Of a stretch of DNA of 64,000 bases, positions 1 to 9,113 are shown piece after piece; within the stretch, counting starts at the first letter, position 1; each line of letters starts with the position of its first letter. The stretch covers positions 62,001 through 126,000 of the forward strand of contig JAFZIN010000013.1 of assembly GCA_017554305.1 (NCBI GenBank), written 5' to 3'. Both the position numbers and the translations under genes were made by a program. Under the pieces are notes generated by a model. That model ran no database searches and was not told the origin of the DNA. It saw only the letters and a list, made by a program, of their open reading frames with translations. The stretch comes from Bacteroidales bacterium. Its GTDB lineage: Bacteria > Bacteroidota > Bacteroidia > Bacteroidales > UBA932.

Positions 1-1141
1 CCAGAGGTGAGAGTTCCTGAGTAAGTATTCTCATCATGGTTGTCTTTCCCTCTCCGTTTCTTCCAACAAAGGCAACCTTCTCCCCTCTCTCAATCACAAT
101 GTTTACACCCTTTGCAACCTGCTTGTTTTCATAGCCTATTGTAAGGTCTTCACTCTTGAATACAACCTGTCCGCTGCGTGGAGCAGGAGGGAATTTTACC
201 GTAATTGCAGCCCTGTCTTCCAGATCTACCGTAATTCTCTCCAGTTTATCCAACTGTTTTATACGGCTTTGCACCTGGTTGCTCTTGGTTGCCTTGTAAC
301 GGAAACGCTCAATGAACTCCTCCGTCTTCTCTATCATCCTCTGCTGGTTCTCGTAGGCCGCCCTCTGCTGCTCCATCCTCTCCTTCCTAAGTATCTTATA
401 CTGAGAGTACGGCACCTTGTAGTCATAGAGTTTGCCCAGCATTATTTCAACCGTGCGGCGGGTAATGCTGTCCAAAAAACGGCGGTCATGAGAGATAAGA
501 ATTACAGAGCCGCGGAAACTCTTCAGATAATCTTCAAACCACTGAATAGACTCAATATCAAGGTGGTTTGTTGGCTCGTCCAAAAGAAGGGTATCCGGCT
601 TAGAGAGCAGAATCTTTGCAAGTTCAATTCTCATATTCCACCCCTGGCTGAGTTCACGGGTTGGGCGGTTGAATTCGCTCTTTTTGAATCCCAATCCGGT
701 AAGCACCTTTTCTGCCTGAGAGGCAGCAGGTTCGCTCTCCATCATTGTAACCCTGTCCTGCAGATTATTGAGTTCCACAATGAGTGAATTGTATGAGGCA
801 GACTCGTAATCTTCCCTCTTCTGAAGTTCAAGATTTATCTCATCTATCTTGTTGTGAACGGCAAAGAGTTCGTCAAAAGCGGTCATTGTCTCCTCCATAA
901 CACTCTTGTCTTTAGAGTGTTCCATCTGCTGAGGCAGATAACCAATCTTCTCCCCTTTTGTCTTTAATACGTTACCGGATGTTGCAGAGACCTCTCCCAG
1001 TATAATCTTGAGCAGAGTAGATTTACCGGCACCGTTTTTACCTACCAGTCCAATCTTCTCATTATCTGAGAGATGAAAGTTAATATGATCCAAAAGGGTA
1101 AATGCTCCCCAGGAAACCGTAAGGTCTGTAACGGTAATCAT
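1..1141 (-). CDS. ABC-F family ATP-binding protein (3' end outside window)
   Basis: Soluble ABC-F ATPase with two nucleotide-binding domains and no membrane segments; family members act on the ribosome or in translation control. Reading leftwards from an ATG at 1141, the first Walker A (GKNGAGKS) is at residues 34-41, an ABC signature (LSQGW) and a DEPTNHL Walker B follow near nt 580-660, and a second Walker A (GRNGEGKT) lies at nt 45-75. About 380 residues are visible and the rest of domain 2 runs off the window. The ATG overlaps the tatC stop (ATGA), so the two are probably translationally coupled. The subfamily cannot be fixed; nothing specifically points to an antibiotic-resistance type. 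Confidence 0.92.
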   Translation of the reverse strand, partial: MITVTDLTVSWGAFTLLDHINFHLSDNEKIGLVGKNGAGKSTLLKIILGEVSATSGNVLKTKGEKIGYLPQQMEHSKDKSVMEETMTAFDELFAVHNKIDEINLELQKREDYESASYNSLIVELNNLQDRVTMMESEPAASQAEKVLTGLGFKKSEFNRPTRELSQGWNMRIELAKILLSKPDTLLLDEPTNHLDIESIQWFEDYLKSFRGSVILISHDRRFLDSITRRTVEIMLGKLYDYKVPYSQYKILRKERMEQQRAAYENQQRMIEKTEEFIERFRYKATKSNQVQSRIKQLDKLERITVDLEDRAAITVKFPPAPRSGQVVFKSEDLTIGYENKQVAKGVNIVIERGEKVAFVGRNGEGKTTMMRILTQELSPL

Positions 1142-1920
1142 TGCTCCAGGGGTTTATTGCGGCACATCATTATACTTACCTCATACAGAGCGTATAGAGG
1201 GAGTCCAACGGCCATCATTGTGAACGGATCTGAAGGCGTAATAAGGGCCGCCAGAATCATAAGAACCACAAAGGCGTGACGGCGGTACTTTTTAAGAGTG
1301 CTCTTCCAGATTATTCCAAACTTAGACAGCAGCGCCATAACCGTTGGGAGTTCAAAGACAATTCCCAACAGCAGAATAAGAGTGAAAAATGAGGAGATAT
1401 AGGACTTAAGTGATATCTGATTGGCCACATCGGGAGATACCTGATATGTTCCTAAAAACCTGAGAGCCAGCGGGAAAAGCAGATAGTAGCCAACAACTAC
1501 TCCGGTGTAGAAAAAGACTCCCGCCAGCGTAAAGGCCTTAATGGCGCTCTTTCTCTCCTTTGGATAGAGAGCGGGTGCAACAAAGGTCCAGATGAAATAG
1601 ATTATAACAGGAGTGCAGATTACCAGAGCAAAATAGAATGAGGTGCTCAGGTGAACATAAAACTGTGCGGGCAGGTCTATGTTTATGATTTTCAGACTGA
1701 ATGGCTCCAGAGGAGGTCTGTTTATCTGCTCCAGCAGATAGTTTGTTAAGCGGTAGAGCGGAAAACTGTCATCAGTTGGAGCAAACACAATCTTCTGGAA
1801 CATAAAGTCTTTGAGGAAGAACATCACAAGCATCACCGCAAAAAGCAGGAGAGCTGAACGGAAGAGTACCTTCCTCAGCTCATCCAGATGCTCCCAAAAT
1901 GTCATGTCCTTCTCTGCCAA
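1138..1920 (-). CDS. tatC: Sec-independent protein translocase TatC
   Basis: Membrane core of the twin-arginine translocase, which recognises RR signal peptides and exports folded, often cofactor-bearing proteins. The 260-residue product begins MAEKDMTFWEHLDELRK, the family's conserved N-terminal signature, and has about six hydrophobic segments, the usual size and topology. It lies 20 bases downstream of tatA in the same orientation and overlaps the ABC-F start. No tatB is seen; Bacteroidetes normally run a minimal TatAC system. A candidate substrate in this window is the RR-bearing ferredoxin at 30581. Confidence 0.96.
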   Translation of the reverse strand: MAEKDMTFWEHLDELRKVLFRSALLLFAVMLVMFFLKDFMFQKIVFAPTDDSFPLYRLTNYLLEQINRPPLEPFSLKIINIDLPAQFYVHLSTSFYFALVICTPVIIYFIWTFVAPALYPKERKSAIKAFTLAGVFFYTGVVVGYYLLFPLALRFLGTYQVSPDVANQISLKSYISSFFTLILLLGIVFELPTVMALLSKFGIIWKSTLKKYRRHAFVVLMILAALITPSDPFTMMAVGLPLYALYEVSIMMCRNKPLEQ

Positions 1921-1940
1921 GCTATTCTCTTTTTGCCTGG

Positions 1941-2129
1941 TTATTCAGAAACGTCCTTCTTAATATCCTCTTCTACCTCTTTCATCCCCTCTTTAAAGCT
2001 TCTGACGCCTTTACCCACACCCTTCATAAGCTCAGGAATTTTCTTTCCGCCAAATAGTAACAAAATAATCAAAGCAATGATGAGAATCTCTCCCCATCCC
2101 AGGCTGCCAAAAATAAGTAAACTGTTCAT
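1941..2129 (-). CDS. tatA: Tat translocase subunit TatA/E
   Basis: Small pore-forming subunit of the twin-arginine translocase. It has 62 residues: a short N-terminal tail, one transmembrane helix (about residues 10-27, [20 protein letters not shown] region), the FGGKKIPEL hinge typical of TatA, then a charged amphipathic helix rich in K and E. It precedes tatC on the same strand, 20 bases apart, forming a minimal tatAC pair. TatA versus TatE cannot be separated from sequence, but with a single copy next to tatC, TatA is the natural name. Confidence 0.95.
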   Translation of the reverse strand: MNSLLIFGSLGWGEILIIALIILLLFGGKKIPELMKGVGKGVRSFKEGMKEVEEDIKKDVSE

Positions 2130-2175
2130 GGTTCTATATTTTAAACACTTTTATACTCTCTTAAACTCTACAAAA

Positions 2176-2601
2176 TTAACATTTTTTCTCTTCTTCAGAA
2201 AAGTATGGAGCCAGTATCTTAATAAACTCCTCAGGTGCTCTGGTAGGTATTCTGCTGTCTGCCTTAATGAATCCCACAACAACGGTTCCGTAGCAGATTA
2301 ATTCTCCTCTCTGGTTGTAAATCTCCTGATCCATAAAGATCTTTGCCATAGGAAGTTTTTTAATGACCGTTACAACAGTCAGAGTATCACCCATTTTGGA
2401 AGGAGCCTTGTAATGAATCTCCACGCTTACCACCGGCAGCATAATATTCTCACTCTCCATCTTTTCAATAGGCACACCCAACTCCTTCATCATCTGGTTT
2501 CTGCCGCACTCAAAGAATCTCACATAATTTGAGTGGTGCACAATTCCCATAGTATCTGTCTCGTAATACCTTACATCCAGTTTATACTCAGATCTGTACA
2601 T
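2176..2601 (-). CDS. Acyl-CoA thioesterase, YbgC/4-hydroxybenzoyl-CoA thioesterase family
   Basis: Single hotdog-fold protein of 141 residues, the usual size for YbgC-type acyl-CoA thioesterases. The N-terminal motif YYETDTMGIVHHSNYVRFFE (residues 12-31) corresponds to the family's active-site segment, in which an acidic residue and the GIVHH turn sit around the thioester. It probably hydrolyses short or aromatic acyl-CoAs; the substrate is not deducible. The gene starts 2 bases after the P-type ATPase stop and is followed by tatA, so it is likely part of the valS-led operon, with no obvious functional link to its neighbours. Confidence 0.85.
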   Translation of the reverse strand: MYRSEYKLDVRYYETDTMGIVHHSNYVRFFECGRNQMMKELGVPIEKMESENIMLPVVSVEIHYKAPSKMGDTLTVVTVIKKLPMAKIFMDQEIYNQRGELICYGTVVVGFIKADSRIPTRAPEEFIKILAPYFSEEEKKC

Positions 2602-2603
2602 AT

Positions 2604-5180
2604 CTATTTGCTTTTATTTCTCTTAGACGCCCTGTATATTTCACCTATTATCATCACGACAGATGTAGCGGCCACTATTGCCCCCCAATACTCTATTCCA
2701 ATCCTGCAGGTTCTAAAGAGCCCCGTAGGTAGGAACTCCACAATAATAACCTGAAGCAGAATAATTAAGGAGAGAACAACAATAAAGGTCTTGTTCTTCC
2801 ACAGCGCTGTGAAGGCACTCTTTGTGCTGCCCATTACCCTGGCGTTAAGCAGGTTCCAGATCTGCATAAATACGAATCCGGTAAAGAATACGGTCTCAAA
2901 TTTCAGAGACTGAGACTTGTTCAAAAACATAAAGAGCATTGAGGCAACAAAGATTCCCAATCCGGCAAAGAGAATCTTCTTCCACATAACCGGAGTTATG
3001 ATAGACTCACGGTTGTCTCTAGGCTTTTCTCTCATTACCTCAGGATCAGAAGGTTCGGAGGCCAAAGCAATGGCTGCCAGAGTATCCATAATTAGGTTTA
3101 TCCAGAGAACCTGCATAATGGTAAGAGGGAACTCCTCATTCAAAAGCAGCGGCCCCGCAATTGCGGTAAGCAGTGCCGCAACGTTTACAGTGAGTTGGAA
3201 GAATATGAATCTCTGTATGTTATGGTATATGCTGCGACCCCACTCAACTGCCTTTACTACGGTGGAGAAACTATCGTTGAGTATGATTATGTCACTGCTC
3301 TCCTTTGCAACGGAGGTGCCGCTTCCCATACTGAGTCCTACGTTTGCATAGTTGAGTGCAGGGGCATCGTTGGTTCCGTCTCCGGTAACCGCAACCACCT
3401 CACCCATAGACTCCAGCAGTTTAACAAGACGTAGTTTGTCTTCCGGACGGGCTCGGCTCATAACCTTAATACTCTTTGCTCTTGCAAGCGCCTCCTCATC
3501 AGTAAGAAGAGAGAACTCCGGCCCAGCAATGGCGTTAACCTCCTCACGGTCAGTTTCCAGCCAGAGCCCGCTCTCTCTTGCAATCTCAATTGCGGTTTTG
3601 GTGTTGTCTCCCGTAATAACCTTTACGTCTATTCCGGCAGAAAGGCATCTTTTCATAGCCTCTGGAACATCCTCTCTTACAGGATCTTCTATGGCAGCAA
3701 AGCCGTCATAAATCAAATCTGTAAGCAGGCTTGCCTCATCCTCTTCTACCTGATTTCCCTTCAATTCTTTGTGAGCAAAGGCAATGCAGCGCATTCCGCT
3801 CTTCTGGGCAGAGAGCAGATCACTCTCCTCCTTGAGTTTTCTCTCTCTTTCCAGAGAAGAACTCATACCCAGCAGTAACTCCGCAGAGCCCTTAATATAA
3901 AGCATATAGCCCTCACCGCTCTTTACAATGGAGACCATATATTTTGTCTTTGATGAGAACGGGATTCTTCTTACAATCTCACATCCCTCCCTTAAGGCAC
4001 GGTAATCAAATCCGTTCTTTTTGATGTATAGCAGAAGCGCTCCCTCTGTTGGACTTCCAAGTATATTCTCTCCGTCCAAAAAGGCTGTGCTGTTTATACT
4101 TATGGCGGCGGCAGTAAGAGGGTTAAGAGTAATTGTGGCCCTCTCTACGCTCATCTTGTTCTGGGTTAAAGTACCGGTTTTATCTGTACAGATTACAGTT
4201 GTGGCCCCCATTGTTTCACAGGCGTGAAGCTTTCTTACCAGAGCATTCTCCTTGGTCATCTTGCGCATACTGTAGGCCAGAGAGAGTGATATGCTCATAG
4301 GAAGTCCCTCAGGCACAGCCATTACAATAAGCGTAACGGCCAGCATAAATATGGTAATTATGTGGGTTATTCCCTCAGAGGTTGTAATCTGAAGACCGTT
4401 CTTAATCTCAAAGAAGAGCAGGGCAAAGAATATAAGCAGAGAAACTGTTATTCCAACTCTTCCTATCTGCTTGCCCAACTTTGCAAGTTGCTTTGAAAGA
4501 GGAGTTTGTACGCCTGTAATCTCGGATGCACTGCGGGCTGTTTTGCCAATCTCTGTGGCGTCCCCCACCCTCTCAACTATCATAAAGCCCTCTCCCTCGC
4601 TTACGGTAGTTCCTCTGTACAGGGAGTTGGGAGAGTATGCACTCTTGTAACTATCAACCTTCTGGGCAAACTTTTTTGCTGGCTTGGATTCTCCGTTCAG
4701 AGAGGATTCGTTCACCTTTAACTCATTTGATTGGAGAACCGCTCCGTCTGCCGGAATCTCATCTCCCTGTGAGAGTATCACAATATCATTTACAACAATC
4801 TCACTCTTAGGTATTTCTATAACCCCTTCTTCACCCGTCTCCTTTACTCTGAGTACCTTTACGGGAGTCTGGTCATTGATGGAATTTAGAATGTCAAACT
4901 CTTTCCCCGCCTTGTATTCATTTAGGAATGAGACAAATGTAGCCAGGAATATAGCCGCAATAATACCTATGCTCTCCAGTATGGAGGAGTTCTCACTCAA
5001 AAGAGATACTGCGGTGGAGATTGCCGCCGCAATTATAAGTATCACAATGAGAGGGTCTTTGAACTTCTCCAGCAACAAAACATACCACTTCTCACGTTTT
5101 GCAGGCGTGAGAATGTTGGCGCCGAACCTCTCCCGGCTCTCTTCTACCTCTCTGTTATTTAAGCCTTTGAAGGAGTTCAT
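2604..5180 (-). CDS. Calcium-transporting P-type ATPase (P2 type)
   Basis: Membrane cation pump driven by ATP through an aspartyl-phosphate. Seen in its 858 residues: the N-terminal cation-ATPase domain (GLNNREVEESR), the actuator loop LNGESKPAKK, the PEGLP motif in transmembrane segment 4, the phosphorylation motif DKTGTLT with D333, and the hinge GDGTNDAPAL. PEGLP and overall length place it among P2 (SERCA/PMCA-like) Ca2+ pumps; a Na+ or Mn2+ specificity is not excluded. Its start lies inside the 3' end of valS (26-base overlap), so it is probably translated by coupling to valS. A start inside valS is accepted because the N-terminal domain motif begins right there. Confidence 0.93.
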   Translation of the reverse strand: MNSFKGLNNREVEESRERFGANILTPAKREKWYVLLLEKFKDPLIVILIIAAAISTAVSLLSENSSILESIGIIAAIFLATFVSFLNEYKAGKEFDILNSINDQTPVKVLRVKETGEEGVIEIPKSEIVVNDIVILSQGDEIPADGAVLQSNELKVNESSLNGESKPAKKFAQKVDSYKSAYSPNSLYRGTTVSEGEGFMIVERVGDATEIGKTARSASEITGVQTPLSKQLAKLGKQIGRVGITVSLLIFFALLFFEIKNGLQITTSEGITHIITIFMLAVTLIVMAVPEGLPMSISLSLAYSMRKMTKENALVRKLHACETMGATTVICTDKTGTLTQNKMSVERATITLNPLTAAAISINSTAFLDGENILGSPTEGALLLYIKKNGFDYRALREGCEIVRRIPFSSKTKYMVSIVKSGEGYMLYIKGSAELLLGMSSSLERERKLKEESDLLSAQKSGMRCIAFAHKELKGNQVEEDEASLLTDLIYDGFAAIEDPVREDVPEAMKRCLSAGIDVKVITGDNTKTAIEIARESGLWLETDREEVNAIAGPEFSLLTDEEALARAKSIKVMSRARPEDKLRLVKLLESMGEVVAVTGDGTNDAPALNYANVGLSMGSGTSVAKESSDIIILNDSFSTVVKAVEWGRSIYHNIQRFIFFQLTVNVAALLTAIAGPLLLNEEFPLTIMQVLWINLIMDTLAAIALASEPSDPEVMREKPRDNRESIITPVMWKKILFAGLGIFVASMLFMFLNKSQSLKFETVFFTGFVFMQIWNLLNARVMGSTKSAFTALWKNKTFIVVLSLIILLQVIIVEFLPTGLFRTCRIGIEYWGAIVAATSVVMIIGEIYRASKRNKSK

Positions 5181-7794
5181 TAAGGCTCTTTATCTTTTCT
5201 GTTGCGTCACTCTCCTTTTTCTTCTCAAGCTCAACAACCTGTGCAGGAGCGTGAGCAACAAACTTCTCGTTGGAAAGTTTTGCCTTTACAGATGCAAGGA
5301 ACTTTGTATATCTCTCAATCTCAGCGGTTACCTTTGCAATCTCTGCTGCGGTATCTACCTTAACCGGAATAAAGAATTCGGTTGTAGAAACCATAAAGTT
5401 TACACCCTGGAGTGAGGTGTCAAATGAGTCAACCTCCTCAATCTTAGAGACGTTTGCCAGTTTCTCAATGATTGGTTTCATTGAGTTTACAAACGGCTTC
5501 TTTACAAAGAGATCCAGCTTCTCCTTTGGAGATATTCCCTTGCTCTGGCGCATGTTGCGTATGTTCGCTACGCAGCCGGCAGCCTCTTCAAACATAGTTA
5601 TATCCTCCTCTGAGTACTCCGTTGCCTTAGGAAGTTTCTGAAGCATTATGGTTGCACCCTTCTCTCTCTCATCCATATTCTGCCAGAGTTCCTCTGTTAT
5701 GAACGGCATAAACGGATGGAGAAGTTTAAGGAGCGAATCAAAGAATTCTATTGTCTTAGTGTAAGTTACCTTATCTATCTTCTCACCGAATGCCGGCTTT
5801 ACAGCCTCCAGATACCAGGCGCAGAACTCATCCCAGAAGAGTTTGTAGATGGTCATTGTAGCGTCAGAAATTCTGAACTTTGAGAAGTGGTCTTCCATCT
5901 GGTTAATGGCCTTTGAAAGTTTTGCGGAGAACCATTTAACGGCGCAAGCCGCACTCTCTGAAGGTTTTGCATTCTCATCAACCTCCCAGCCTCTGGTAAG
6001 ACGGAAAGCGTTCCAGATTTTGTTGCAGAAGTTTCTTCCCTGCTCAACCTGAGATTCGTCATAGAAGACATCGTTACCTGCAGAGGAGCAGAGCAGCATT
6101 CCAATTCTAACGGCATCTGCACCGTATTTTGCTATAAGTACCAGAGGATCAGGAGAGTTACCCAGTGTCTTGGACATCTTTCTGCCCAGTTTGTCTCTTA
6201 CAATACCGGTAAGATATACGTTTGTAAACGGCTCCTTTCCCATAAACTCGTCTGCGGCCATAATCATTCTGGCAACCCAGAAGAAGAGAATATCCGGAGC
6301 TGTAATAAGGTCTTTTGTAGGGAAATAGTAGGCAAGATCTCTGTTAGCCGCTCTCTCCGGGAAGCCAGGTTTATCTGCATCAAATACGGAGATTGGCCAG
6401 AGCCAGGATGAGAACCAGGTATCCAGAACATCCTCGTCCTGCTTAAGATCCTCCTTCTTAACGTTAGGGTCTATCTTCTTTGCAGCCTCAAAGGCCTCAT
6501 CCAGAGTGGCCTCCACAACAAACTCACCGTTAGGAAGATAGTATGCAGGAATCTGCTGTCCCCACCAGAGCTGACGGGAGATACACCAGTCTCTTACTGT
6601 CTCCATCCAGTGACGGTAAGTATTTGTGAATCTGTCCGGTATAAGGTTTACCTTACCATCCTCAACACTCTTTAACGCCTTCTGTGCCAGAAGCTCCATC
6701 TTAAGGAACCACTGCAGAGAAAGACGAGGCTCTATAACTGCATCCGTTCTCTCTGAATGGCCTACCGGAGAGAGGTAATCCTCAATTTTCTCCAGATTTC
6801 CGGCCTCTTCCAGCATCTTTACAATCTTCTCTCTGGCAACAAATCTCTCCTCACCTACAAGTATCTGAGCCTTCTCGTTCAATCTTCCGTGCTCGTCAAT
6901 AATATCCAGAACAGGAAGATGATGGCGGAGTCCAATTTCATAGTCGTTAATATCGTGAGCCGGAGTAACCTTAAGGCAACCGGTACCAAAATCCATTGTC
7001 ACATAGTCATCCTCAATAATTGGAATCTCCTTGTTAATGAGAGGAATAAATATCTTTTTACCTCTCAGGTGATGGTAGCGCTCGTCATTAGGATTTATAC
7101 AAACGGCAGCATCCGCCATAATTGTCTCCGGACGGGTAGTGGCAATAATTATGTAATCCTTTCCAACCTTTCCCTCTTCTGAAATGAAATAGCGCAGGTA
7201 GTAGAGTTTGGATTTGGTCTCCTTGTGAATAACCTCCTCATCACTTACTGCAGTCATTCCAACAGGGTCCCAGTTGACCATGCGGATACCTCTATATATT
7301 AATCCCTTCTTGTAGAAATAGACAAAAGTGTTTATTACGGCACGGCTCAGAGCTGGATCCATAGTGAACTTTGTGCGGTCCCAGTCACAGGAGGCACCCA
7401 GTTTCTTAAGCTGCTCAAGGATAATTCCTCCGTGCTCCTCCTTCCACTTCCAGGCCTCCTCCAAAAACTGCTCACGGGTAAGGGAGGTCTTCTCAATTCC
7501 CTTCTCCTTAAGGCGTGCAACCACCTTAGCCTCAGTGGCTATGGATGCGTGATCCGTTCCCGGAACCCAGCAGGCGTTCTTTCCCAACATTCTGGCACGG
7601 CGTACCAATACGTCCTGAATTGTATTGTTCATCATGTGTCCCATGTGGAGGACGCCGGTTACATTTGGCGGAGGAATTACAATGGAATAAGGTTCCCTCT
7701 CATCCGGTTCTGAATGAAATATCTTGTTTTCTAGCCAATAGGAGTACCATTTGTCTTCACATAGAGACGGGTTGTACTTTGCAGGAATATCCAT
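5155..7794 (-). CDS. valS: Valyl-tRNA synthetase
   Basis: Class I aminoacyl-tRNA synthetase charging tRNA-Val in the cytoplasm. The 879-residue product has the HIGH-type motif HMGH at residues 50-53 inside the ValRS signature PPPNVTGVLHMGHMMN, a CP1 editing domain with ATTRPETI, a KMSKT version of the KMSKS loop near residue 538, an anticodon-binding region, and a C-terminal coiled coil typical of ValRS. It is the first gene of a minus-strand run reaching the window's left edge; a TAnnTTTG box lies about 55 bases upstream. The 3' end overlaps the next gene by 26 bases. Confidence 0.98.
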   Translation of the reverse strand: MDIPAKYNPSLCEDKWYSYWLENKIFHSEPDEREPYSIVIPPPNVTGVLHMGHMMNNTIQDVLVRRARMLGKNACWVPGTDHASIATEAKVVARLKEKGIEKTSLTREQFLEEAWKWKEEHGGIILEQLKKLGASCDWDRTKFTMDPALSRAVINTFVYFYKKGLIYRGIRMVNWDPVGMTAVSDEEVIHKETKSKLYYLRYFISEEGKVGKDYIIIATTRPETIMADAAVCINPNDERYHHLRGKKIFIPLINKEIPIIEDDYVTMDFGTGCLKVTPAHDINDYEIGLRHHLPVLDIIDEHGRLNEKAQILVGEERFVAREKIVKMLEEAGNLEKIEDYLSPVGHSERTDAVIEPRLSLQWFLKMELLAQKALKSVEDGKVNLIPDRFTNTYRHWMETVRDWCISRQLWWGQQIPAYYLPNGEFVVEATLDEAFEAAKKIDPNVKKEDLKQDEDVLDTWFSSWLWPISVFDADKPGFPERAANRDLAYYFPTKDLITAPDILFFWVARMIMAADEFMGKEPFTNVYLTGIVRDKLGRKMSKTLGNSPDPLVLIAKYGADAVRIGMLLCSSAGNDVFYDESQVEQGRNFCNKIWNAFRLTRGWEVDENAKPSESAACAVKWFSAKLSKAINQMEDHFSKFRISDATMTIYKLFWDEFCAWYLEAVKPAFGEKIDKVTYTKTIEFFDSLLKLLHPFMPFITEELWQNMDEREKGATIMLQKLPKATEYSEEDITMFEEAAGCVANIRNMRQSKGISPKEKLDLFVKKPFVNSMKPIIEKLANVSKIEEVDSFDTSLQGVNFMVSTTEFFIPVKVDTAAEIAKVTAEIERYTKFLASVKAKLSNEKFVAHAPAQVVELEKKKESDATEKIKSLNELLQRLK

Positions 7795-7846
7795 AAATGT
7801 TCAATAATTTTAAACCGGAGGTTTACTCCGGGAGTTTATCGGGTGG

Positions 7847-7854
7847 CAAAGTTA
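7847..7854 (-). promoter_or_regulatory. Candidate Bacteroidetes -7 box for valS
   Basis: On the minus strand this reads TAACTTTG, an exact match to the Bacteroidetes -7 consensus TAnnTTTG, about 52 bases before the valS ATG. No convincing -33 TTTG is seen. It lies back to back with the plus-strand box at 7866-7873, so the two divergent units would share a compact control region. Confidence 0.4.
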
Positions 7855-7865
7855 ATAATTTTAAG

Positions 7866-7873
7866 TATCTTTG
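7866..7873 (+). promoter_or_regulatory. Candidate -7 box for the DUF3467-etf operon
   Basis: TATCTTTG matches the Bacteroidetes -7 consensus TAnnTTTG and ends 29 bases before the ATG at 7903, a spacing like that of other units in this window. The -33 element is not clear. Confidence 0.5.
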
Positions 7874-7902
7874 CCCGCACTTGGACTAACATTAATATAT
7901 GT

Positions 7903-8202
7903 ATGGAAGATAACAAGCAACTGGACATAGAGCTTAACAGTGATGTGGCTAAAGGTTCATATTGTAACCTCTCCATAATCACCCATTCGCCCAACGAGTT
8001 TGTTCTGGACTTTCTGAAGATACTCCCGGGCTTTCCTAAAGCGGTTGTAACAGAGAGAATTATAATGACTCCGGAGAATGCCAAGAGATTGGCTTCTGCT
8101 CTTGCAGACAATATAGGTAAATATGAGGAGCACTTTGGCTCCATTTCACTTCATAATCCTGAGATTGCAATTCCTATTAAGCAGTCACAGAATAAATCGT
8201 AA
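7903..8202 (+). CDS. DUF3467 domain protein
   Basis: A 99-residue cytoplasmic protein of the DUF3467 family; function unknown. The start MEDNKQLDIELN was chosen over an upstream in-frame ATG at 7843 because the upstream 20 residues would cover the promoter box at 7866-7873. The body has the family layout: a beta-rich N-terminal half (YCNLSIITHSPNEFVLDF) followed by a helix with MTPENAKRLASALADNIGKYE. It sits 19 bases before etfB on the same strand and is probably co-transcribed with it. No catalytic motif is visible. Confidence 0.8.
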   Translation: MEDNKQLDIELNSDVAKGSYCNLSIITHSPNEFVLDFLKILPGFPKAVVTERIIMTPENAKRLASALADNIGKYEEHFGSISLHNPEIAIPIKQSQNKS

Positions 8203-8221
8203 TTAGTTAGAATACAAAGAT

Positions 8222-9103
8222 ATGAGTAAAGAATTCACAATTGTGGTCCTTGCCAAGCAGGTTCCGGATACCAGGAACGTGGGTAAGGATGCCATGACAC
8301 CGGAGGGTACGGTAAACAGAGCCGCACTTCCGGCTATTTTCAATCCGGAGGATATGAATGCTCTGGAGCAGGCTCTCAGAATAAAGGATAAATTCCCTGG
8401 TTCCAAGGTTTTAATCCTAACCATGGGTCCTTTCAGAGCTGCAGAAATCATCAGGGAGGGCTACTTCCGCGGTACAGACGGCGGCGTACTTCTTACAGAC
8501 AGAAGATTTGCCGGTGCAGATACTCTTGCTACCTCTTACGCTATTTCTCAGGCAGTTAAGAAACTTAACCCGGATATCATAGTTGCGGGCCGCCAGGCAA
8601 TTGACGGTGATACCGCACAGGTTGGACCTCAGGTTGCAGAGAAACTCAATATACCTCAGGTAACTTACGCTGAGGAGATTACAGATATTAATGAGAATAA
8701 GGTAACAGTTCTCCGCAGATTGGAGAGAGGTATTGAGGTGGTTACCTCCACCCTTCCTTGCCTTATTACCGTTCACGCAACCGCTGCTCCTTGCCGTCCC
8801 AGAAACGCAAAGATGCTCCTCAAATACAAGTATGCACGTACTGCAAATGAGGAGAAAGATCCTGCAAATGAGGGCAAATATGCAATTGGAACAGATGAGA
8901 AGCCATATCTGAAGATTCAGGAGTGGACTGTAGATGACGTTGGCGGTGATGAGAACAGCTACGGATTTGCAGGTTCCCCTACCAAAGTAAAGAAGGTTGA
9001 GAACATTGTATTCAAGGCAAAGGAGTCTAAGGTTCTCTCCGGCAGTGATGCAGATATTGATTCACTTATTGGTGAGCTTATGGCAAATCATGAGATTGGT
9101 TAA
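8222..9103 (+). CDS. etfB: Electron transfer flavoprotein, beta subunit
   Basis: Smaller subunit of the heterodimeric flavoprotein that takes electrons from acyl-CoA dehydrogenases. The 293-residue product opens with VVLAKQVPDT, the characteristic EtfB start, and carries the nucleotide-binding region GRQAIDGDTAQVGP. It is followed 10 bases later by etfA and then by an acyl-CoA dehydrogenase, which supports a Bcd-EtfAB-like complex. At 293 residues it is somewhat longer than classical mitochondrial-type EtfB (about 255). Whether it is of the electron-bifurcating type cannot be decided from reading alone. Confidence 0.96.
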   Translation: MSKEFTIVVLAKQVPDTRNVGKDAMTPEGTVNRAALPAIFNPEDMNALEQALRIKDKFPGSKVLILTMGPFRAAEIIREGYFRGTDGGVLLTDRRFAGADTLATSYAISQAVKKLNPDIIVAGRQAIDGDTAQVGPQVAEKLNIPQVTYAEEITDINENKVTVLRRLERGIEVVTSTLPCLITVHATAAPCRPRNAKMLLKYKYARTANEEKDPANEGKYAIGTDEKPYLKIQEWTVDDVGGDENSYGFAGSPTKVKKVENIVFKAKESKVLSGSDADIDSLIGELMANHEIG

Positions 9104-9113
9104 TTAATTAAGA

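Noticed and set aside
4684-5415. Plus-strand 243-codon frame opposite the P-type ATPase/valS junction
   Set aside because: Antisense to two clear genes; hydrophobic-patterned product with no family resemblance.
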